Positions 58,901 through 64,000 of a DNA stretch of 64,000 bases are shown piece by piece. Under the pieces are notes generated by a model. The model was not told the origin of the DNA and ran no database searches. It saw only the letters and a list, made by a program, of their open reading frames with translations. The position numbers and the translations under genes were made by a program. Within the stretch, counting starts at the first letter, position 1. Each line of letters begins with the position of its first letter. This DNA is from Methanoregula sp. GTDB lineage: Archaea; Halobacteriota; Methanomicrobia; Methanomicrobiales; Methanospirillaceae. The stretch is from the NCBI GenBank assembly GCA_041645435.1, contig JBAZQB010000004.1:248001-312000 (forward strand), written 5' to 3'.

Positions 58901-60749
58901 GTATCGATCCCTGGAAACCTATGGTTTTTCCGGTCGAATCCTTTCGGGCAACCGTAGTAATAAGCGTGTTAATTATTGTTCCATCTTTTTTCTTTAAATC
59001 AACAGGATATTCGAACGAATACCCGTTTTCACGAATATACCTGATGTGTGCATCCCGATCTTCGGGATTTGCATATATCTGAGGAATCTGGATCCTGTGC
59101 AGGTCTTCCCTGCTGTCATAACCGAACAGGTCAACCGCTGCGTCGTTAAAATCCACCCACCTGCCCTCTATTGTTGTGATAAAAATACAGTCCCGCGACG
59201 TGGTAAAGAAAGCACGGTATTTCTCCTCGCTCTCCCGCACGGCTGTTTCCGCCCGCTTGCGTTCGGTGATATCGAGGAAAGCCCCGATCAGGCCCCCAAG
59301 AGTTCCGTCATTATTAAAAAACGGGGCTTTGTAAAAGATAACATCGTGGCGGGAACCGTTCGCGTACGGTACCTGGGTCTCATACTGTTGGGGAACGGGA
59401 TTATCAAACATCTGCTGGTCAGCAGCAGCATACCTGTCAGCAAGATCCCGGGGTGATATGTCATACACGGTCTTACCCATGAGATCCCCCCGTTTTATCC
59501 CGATATACTCCTCAAACGGCGGGTTGCACCCAAGGTATTTCCCGTTTTTATCCTTGAAGAAGATGGGCATGGGAAGCGTGTCGATCATGGCAGCAAGGAA
59601 ACGCGAACTCTCCCCGGCGCGGAACTCGGCGGATTTCTGTGCCGAGACATCGCGTCCAATGGCAATAAAACTGGAAACCACTCCCTGTGTGTTCCGCATA
59701 CCCCGGGTATTCCAGACAATCGTCTTTTTTGTCCCGTCTGCGCAGCGGATCTCGGTCTCAAAATTTTCAAGGATTGTGTCCCGCCCGATAATTGACTGGA
59801 TTTCCCGGGTAACTTTTTTCCGGTATTCGTTCTCCGGGTAGAGTTGTTTCCAGACTGTTTTTTTTCCCACGACATCCGTTTTTTTATAACCGCTGATAGC
59901 CTCGGCAGCATCATTCCAGATAAGGAGGGTGCCGTCAGGTTCGAGCACCGAGATCCAGACATTGGCGTTTGTTATCACGCTCTCCTGGAACTGCTGCATC
60001 TCCCGGAGCGTGTCCTGCGCCCATTTTTCCTGGGTGATATCCTCACCAAATCCAAGTGTTCCCTTGATAGCCCCGCTCTCATCGTGAAGAACGGTATTAT
60101 ACCAGCGGATGATCTTTTCCGTGCCGCCCCGGGTCAGTACCGGGTTTTCGAAAACCCGGTTTTGTTCAACCTGTCCGGCAATCAGCTGTGAAAATACCCT
60201 TTTCACCCGCCCCCGGTCTTTTTCCGGCAGGAACAGGTCGGCCCAGATCTTTCCATTCACCTCTTCAGGCTGGCATTCAAGGATCTGACCGCCTTTCCTG
60301 TTGAGAAACGTTATCGCCCCGTTCCGGTCGAGCACAAGGATAATTGCCGGTGCAAGGGAGAGATATTGCTCCCTGATCTCTGCGGATTGTTGCTGTCTGT
60401 GCTGAGCTTTGTACAGCTGCTCTGAGAGATATGCGATGACTGCTGCAATACCCACAAAGACAAAGAACCGGTACACCGCCCCAAGGATGACCTCTGGCTG
60501 GTTTGCATCAAAAGCGATTACCATGGAGAGGTAGGCAAGGGCAAGGAGCGTGGCAGGAACGAACCCTTTCCAGCGGTAGCGATAGGCAAGTAAAACGATC
60601 GGGAAATAATAGAGATGCATGAAGATGATGGTGATCCCGTTAGCCAGGCACCAGATGGTTATGATAATGACTGCGACAGACAGCGCGAGGATAATTCCCC
60701 TCCACCAGGGTTCAGCGATCCGGAACCGGGATACATCCGGGGATTTCAT
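55959..60749 (-). CDS. Membrane-anchored multi-PAS/GAF HisKA_2 sensor histidine kinase (1596 aa)
   Basis: N-terminal membrane domain (~18-110, four hydrophobic segments, MASE-like). PAS domains at ~123-245, ~250-370, ~385-505, ~510-635, ~640-765, ~770-890; a GAF domain ~900-1085 containing a Cys cluster (LCSAGCMHA at about 941-949 and HVCRFREKC at about 956-964); PAS ~1095-1215 and ~1265-1380; HisKA_2 LLREVHHRVKNNLQ (~1397-1410); HATPase (NELISNALKHAFP ~1505, DNGIGIP, GTTFTITI). The start ATG overlaps the stop of the upstream kinase by 4 bases. Probably a sensor combining membrane and cytoplasmic redox or ligand inputs. Confidence 0.9.
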   Translation of the reverse strand: MKSPDVSRFRIAEPWWRGIILALSVAVIIITIWCLANGITIIFMHLYYFPIVLLAYRYRWKGFVPATLLALAYLSMVIAFDANQPEVILGAVYRFFVFVGIAAVIAYLSEQLYKAQHRQQQSAEIREQYLSLAPAIILVLDRNGAITFLNRKGGQILECQPEEVNGKIWADLFLPEKDRGRVKRVFSQLIAGQVEQNRVFENPVLTRGGTEKIIRWYNTVLHDESGAIKGTLGFGEDITQEKWAQDTLREMQQFQESVITNANVWISVLEPDGTLLIWNDAAEAISGYKKTDVVGKKTVWKQLYPENEYRKKVTREIQSIIGRDTILENFETEIRCADGTKKTIVWNTRGMRNTQGVVSSFIAIGRDVSAQKSAEFRAGESSRFLAAMIDTLPMPIFFKDKNGKYLGCNPPFEEYIGIKRGDLMGKTVYDISPRDLADRYAAADQQMFDNPVPQQYETQVPYANGSRHDVIFYKAPFFNNDGTLGGLIGAFLDITERKRAETAVRESEEKYRAFFTTSRDCIFITTIEGRWVDFNDAAVDLFGYDSREDLHRIQIPQIYANPEDRDAHIRYIRENGYSFEYPVDLKKKDGTIINTLITTVARKDSTGKTIGFQGSIRNITEKKAIQDRINELLRQQEEQVRIINTSPAVAFLWKAEENWPVEMVSDNISLFGYTRDDFLLGQIQYSAIIHPDDLVRVSTEVEYNSSHYIDDYTQEYRIFGKNHEIFWVADFTHIRRTADGSITHYEGVILDITERKRAEKALRMSEARLHTLVETIPDLIWLKDKDGIYLSCNTMFERFFGAKETDLVGKTDYDFVDRELADSFRENDRKAIAAEKPTSNEEWITFSDDGHRALLDTIKTPMYDSQGMLIGVLGIGRDITARKQAEEEREKIRSWHDGVSRILTSILAPTPLDEKLKIVTDGVIKVFGADFCRIWMIDKGDLCSAGCMHAYVEEGPHVCRFREKCLHLRASSGRYTHIDGKAHRRVPFGAYKIGLIASGGESKFLTNDAQHDPRVHDHVWAERLGLVGFSGYQLKPPSGEVLGVFALFTKFPISSDMDAILEVLSRAISLAIQKDIADRALLESERQNRESRQLFMDIISFLPDPTFVIDRDGKVLAWNRALEQLSSVSAGDIIGKGDFEYSIWLSGKRRPILIDLVLDPDRDAARLNYTQINWEGKTVTAQTEINRDGSGHIIPLSLVASPLLDAEGRITGAIESMRDISRLKETEAELERMNQNLEEIVRERTRTLEDEVVQRKRAEKDVLAALDYTQSVIEANPDLIVVLDEKGIILDINAAGELLSGIPKENLIGTSYFGYLVEDGTLASSFFSLLKDGRIENIVHLKRTDGSATPLSIHAMVIRGREGRKDRIIVAAHDITRQKQDEEAIRASLDEKVLLLREVHHRVKNNLQIIISLTNLQMRQTDDPEVKKIMSETQNRVRAMSLVHEKLYRSESLSRIDFADYTRFLATQLFSYFGTDTRRVHLDFSMGEIMVDINTAVPLGLLMNELISNALKHAFPQGREGAISIRGEDTGDLITLVVRDNGIGIPAELDWKNTTSLGMRLVTSLIDQVDGTIVLDRDQGTTFTITIRRIPTPGEV

Positions 60750-63700
60750 GACGGGCTCCGCGGTTCCTTTTCATGCAATACCATCGTAAACAGGGTACCT
60801 GAAGTCCGGTCGAGTTCCACGGTTCCGTTCATCTGGTCGACCAGCGTATTGACCAGCCGGAGGCCCAGTGAAGGGGTGTCCCTCCAGTCCATTTCTGCCG
60901 GAATCCCGATACCGTTGTCCCGGAACAGGATGGTTATGGTATGTTCTTCCTTTTTCACGCTGATGGCAACTTCGCCCTTTCTGCCATCAGGGAATGCATA
61001 TTTGAGCGAGTTTGAGATCAGTTCGTTGAGGATGAGGCCGATGGGGATGGCGGAATCGATATCGACATTGACATCGTGAACCTCCAGCGTGAACCGGATT
61101 CCCCTGCTCTTGGCATCGTAGAACTGGAAGAGACCGGTGCCGAGGAACCTGATGTAATCCTGGAGACTGATTTTGGCGATGTCTTCAGACCGGTACAGTT
61201 TTTCATGGACCAGCGCCATTGCTTTGACCCGGTTCTGGCTCTCCCGGATGGCAGCAAGGGTCGATTCATCCTTGATGTACCGGGACTGGAGGTTTAAGAG
61301 ACTTGCAATGATCTGGAGGTTATTTTTGACCCGGTGGTGGATCTCTTTTAAGAGCAGCACTTTCTCATCGTAGGATGTCTGGAGTTTTCTCTCCGTTTCC
61401 AGGCGCTGGGCGTTCTCTTCTTCCAGCGCTTCATTTGCTTTTGAGAGAGCTTCTGTACGGTCTTTGATCCGCTGTTCAAGCACGGTGTTTAAGGAACGGA
61501 TCTCAGATTCCATGAGCTTGAGGTCGGTGATGTCCTGGTTTGCACCGATAGTACGGATAACTTTTCCGTCAGGGCTCATGATCGGGGCGAACCTTGCAAT
61601 AATGGTATGGACACTCCCGTCGCGGGGGGTGATGCGGTGTTCAATCTGGCCGGCATAATCCGGATCCGTTGTTGCAAGAATTTTCTGAATCGATGCGAGT
61701 ACAGCCGGGCGATCGTCGGGATAAACAAATTCCTGCATATAAGTCTCAGCCGGCATCAGGTTTCCCCCCTCGCGTTCGGCTGTTGTTTCATAGAGAGCGT
61801 AGAACCGGTCATCGAACGTGAACATGCCGGATGCGACATCATACTCCCAGTTGACAAGACCGGCAATCTCCATCGCCGTGGCTAGTCGCGCCTCGTTCTC
61901 CCGCAGGGCTTTCTCCGCCTTCGTGCGTCCGGCCTGTTCATCGAGCATATCAAGGGCAAACGAGATACTCACCGCGATCTCTTCGAGAAGGGCGATCTCT
62001 GTCTCATTGAAAAAATTCTTCCCGGATGCATAGATCATGTACGCCCCCACCACTTTGCCGTGGTGACTGAAGGGGAATGCTGCAGATGAATGGTAACCGC
62101 GTTTCAGCGCCTCTTCCCGCCACGGTTGCATACGGGGGTCGGTGTCGATATCATTGCAGACATCGTACCGCTTTTCCAGCAGGGCAGTGCCGGTCGGACC
62201 CAGGCTTTCGTCGTCACCATTGATGCGAATCCTGATCGATTGGAGATACCCCTCCTCATGCCCCGCATAGGCTATGGGACGGATGGAGCCCGATTCGGAG
62301 TCAATCAGGCCTATCCATGACATCCGGAAGCGACCGGACTCAACCGATATCCGGCAAATCTCGGCAGCAAAGGTCTCGAGGTCTTTTACCCGTACAATGG
62401 CCTGGTTGATCCGGGACTGGACCGCGTAGAGCCGTTGGGCCGCAAGCATCCGCTCTTCGGCTTGTTTGCGCTGTTGGATCGGGCGTGTTGTGATTACAAT
62501 CCCGTTCACGCCGGCGATGTCCAGGAGATTGACCCCTATTGAATCGACCCAGATATACTCCCCGTCAGCTTTACGGACCCTGAACTCGGTAGGGATCCCG
62601 TCATTCTTCTTTTCATACACACTCCTGAGATCCATTCTGACCCGCTCGATATCCTCGGGGTGGATATACTCAAAAGGATCTTTTCCCATCATGTACCCGG
62701 GCGGGTATCCCAGTATAGTTTCAGCAGAAGAGGATTCATAGACTATCAGGCCATGCTGATCGAGGATGCGGATGATATCCGATGAGTTCTGGATAAGGGC
62801 CTGGAACCGCGTCTCGGTTGTGCGAACAGCCTCTTCAGCCTGTTTGCTGGCCGTAATGTCGATGACGATCCCGGTAATTGTTGCCGGTGATCCATCGGGA
62901 TGGCGCCTGGTGATTCCCCCGACATCCCGTAACCACCGGTAAGTCCCGTCTGATGCAAGGATGCGATAATCTGCATTATATCGCGCCACTTTACCCTCAA
63001 GATGGTCTTTCATCGCCTTCATTGAGGGCTCATAATCTTCAGGATGCAGGAGTGCGGTAAAATCCTGGTACTGATGGAATTGTGAGGGAGAATATCCCAG
63101 CATTATTGCTTTGCGGTCATCGAACCGTACTGCACCATCCGGCAGGTCCATCTCCCACCACGCGAGGCGTCCGATTTCCATGGCGGAATCCAGCCGGGCT
63201 TCGTAGGCTCTCCTGAGATTATCTGCCTTTTCACGATCCGTGACATTTTCATGCGTAACAATGATATTACGGATATCCCCGGCTGCATCCCGGATCGGAT
63301 AGATATGACCAAGTACCCACCGTTTTTGCCCGATTCCTTTGATCGGACTGGTATCATATTGGACGAGGGGGATCGCAACTGCCTCTCCGGAAAAACCTCT
63401 TTTGATATAAGACATTATTCCGATGCGGGTAAGCTCCTCATCCATGAGTATATTGTAATCCTTCAAATCCTCAAGGGTCAATCCCCAGAGTTTCTCGAAG
63501 GCACGGTTGACCTGTATGGTCCTGCCATCCGGCGACAATATCTGGATGCTTGATGGAGATTGCTCGATTATGGTCCTGAGCCGCTCCTCGCTCTCCACCA
63601 GCGATTCCTGCGCCTTTTTCAACGCGGTGATGTCGAATGCAATAATGGCCAGCCGGGGAACTTCCCCCAGAGAGTCGATCAGGGGGGTGATAATCACGTT

Positions 63701-64000
63701 ATGATATCGTCCCTCATTTTCATCCTCGTACCGCACCATCTCTTTTTTCCGTATGGCTTCTTCCACCCAGGATTTCCGGCGTTTGGCCATCGGGGGGGAA
63801 AACAGGTTCCAGACGGATGTACCAAGGATTTTTTCAGCTGTTATGCCATACCCCTTCAGGACCGTTTCATTGGCATCAAGCAGTATCCCCTTGCTGTCGA
63901 TGATGAAGGCACCTATAGTGGGTACGTTCATCAGGGTCCGGGCTTTCTCTTCACTCACCCGTAGTGCCAGTTCTGTTTTTTTCTGTTCAGTGATATCCCT
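60746..64000 (-). CDS. Multi-PAS/GAF HisKA_2 sensor histidine kinase, N-terminus outside window
   Basis: At least 1084 residues; the frame is open to the right edge (upstream codons read RDITEQKKTELALRVSEEKA, the end of another PAS linker), so the apparent start at 63958 is an internal GTG. Visible domains, counting from the edge: PAS, PAS, PAS_3-type (FRRAW-like, LAWWEMDLPDGAVRFDDR), PAS (SDIIRILDQHGLIVYESS), GAF (RFRMSWIGLIDSESGSIRPI ... YMIYASGKNFFNETE), PAS_3-type, coiled coil, HisKA_2 (LLKEIHHRVKNNLQ) and HATPase (NELISNSLKYAFP, DNGIGIP, GTLFTMVL). It overlaps the next kinase by 4 bases. Confidence 0.9.
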   Translation of the reverse strand, partial: RDITEQKKTELALRVSEEKARTLMNVPTIGAFIIDSKGILLDANETVLKGYGITAEKILGTSVWNLFSPPMAKRRKSWVEEAIRKKEMVRYEDENEGRYHNVIITPLIDSLGEVPRLAIIAFDITALKKAQESLVESEERLRTIIEQSPSSIQILSPDGRTIQVNRAFEKLWGLTLEDLKDYNILMDEELTRIGIMSYIKRGFSGEAVAIPLVQYDTSPIKGIGQKRWVLGHIYPIRDAAGDIRNIIVTHENVTDREKADNLRRAYEARLDSAMEIGRLAWWEMDLPDGAVRFDDRKAIMLGYSPSQFHQYQDFTALLHPEDYEPSMKAMKDHLEGKVARYNADYRILASDGTYRWLRDVGGITRRHPDGSPATITGIVIDITASKQAEEAVRTTETRFQALIQNSSDIIRILDQHGLIVYESSSAETILGYPPGYMMGKDPFEYIHPEDIERVRMDLRSVYEKKNDGIPTEFRVRKADGEYIWVDSIGVNLLDIAGVNGIVITTRPIQQRKQAEERMLAAQRLYAVQSRINQAIVRVKDLETFAAEICRISVESGRFRMSWIGLIDSESGSIRPIAYAGHEEGYLQSIRIRINGDDESLGPTGTALLEKRYDVCNDIDTDPRMQPWREEALKRGYHSSAAFPFSHHGKVVGAYMIYASGKNFFNETEIALLEEIAVSISFALDMLDEQAGRTKAEKALRENEARLATAMEIAGLVNWEYDVASGMFTFDDRFYALYETTAEREGGNLMPAETYMQEFVYPDDRPAVLASIQKILATTDPDYAGQIEHRITPRDGSVHTIIARFAPIMSPDGKVIRTIGANQDITDLKLMESEIRSLNTVLEQRIKDRTEALSKANEALEEENAQRLETERKLQTSYDEKVLLLKEIHHRVKNNLQIIASLLNLQSRYIKDESTLAAIRESQNRVKAMALVHEKLYRSEDIAKISLQDYIRFLGTGLFQFYDAKSRGIRFTLEVHDVNVDIDSAIPIGLILNELISNSLKYAFPDGRKGEVAISVKKEEHTITILFRDNGIGIPAEMDWRDTPSLGLRLVNTLVDQMNGTVELDRTSGTLFTMVLHEKEPRSPS

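Noticed and set aside
63950..64000. Translation start of the last kinase at 63958
   Set aside because: The apparent Met is GTG within a PAS linker and the frame continues to the window edge, so the true start is outside.
1..64000. CRISPR arrays, insertion sequences and prophage
   Set aside because: I saw no regularly spaced repeats, transposase or integrase genes, and no target-site duplications.

Overview
The window reads as a chromosome segment of a methanogenic archaeon of the order Methanomicrobiales, most like Methanoregula and its relatives. The archaeal markers are diphthine synthase, an archaeal NusA, RadA, RPA, FEN1, a histone, Nog1 and a presenilin-type protease. The methanogen markers are DUF1890/DUF1894, F420H2 oxidase, FdhD and a 2-oxoacid:ferredoxin oxidoreductase. 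The genus is an inference from gene content and protein style; no rRNA is present to confirm it. I see no tRNA, rRNA, CRISPR array or insertion sequence.

Layout. 1-5.3 kb: the end of a RecA/KaiC-like ATPase, a RecA-like/GTPase fusion, dphB, a DUF357 protein, a UPF0104 membrane protein and a bifunctional-nuclease-domain protein on the plus strand, then hisE and nusA on the minus strand. 5.5-13.4 kb: a SIMPL protein, a leuC-leuD-leuB type operon (leucine or coenzyme B chain elongation), a DUF998 protein, a zinc-ribbon/PEGA/transglutaminase-like membrane protein and an AT-richer amidohydrolase lipoprotein. 13.6-18.3 kb (minus): a PAS protein, an unknown protein and a tightly overlapping three-gene nitrogenase-like operon, one NifH-like reductase plus two different short NifD/E-like subunits. 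18.3-23.5 kb (minus): TrkH, an oxygen-defence operon (rubredoxin, FprA, desulfoferrodoxin) and an overlapping ATPase/TOPRIM pair that looks like a split OLD or PARIS-type defence module. 23.7-31.5 kb (minus): membrane and lipoproteins, 2-oxoacid:ferredoxin oxidoreductase, a lone response regulator, DUF1894-DUF1890, fdhD and cutA. 31.7-42.4 kb: lysine biosynthesis (dapL-lysA) running into DNA repair (rpa, radA) and a phosphatase; a PRC-barrel protein, histone and HTH-CBS regulator on the minus strand; nog1; a candidate structured RNA; a presenilin-like protease; fen1.

42.5-64 kb is a single-strand (minus) signal-transduction island. It holds four paralogous response regulators whose receivers are joined to PAS, GAF or degenerate DHp modules, then four sensor kinases of the HisKA_2 type: a CHASE4-like kinase (727 aa), a 1999-aa kinase with about 12 PAS domains, a 1596-aa kinase with a membrane N-terminus and a Cys-rich GAF, and a fourth that runs off the right edge. 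No DNA-binding output domain occurs in the island. Repeats inside the genes show that it grew by domain and gene duplication.

The leads I would follow first are the nitrogenase-like operon (15.3-18.25 kb), the ATPase/TOPRIM pair (21.7-23.5 kb), the candidate RNA at about 39.9-40.1 kb, and the architecture of the signalling island. All family assignments come from reading motifs by eye; no database search was run.
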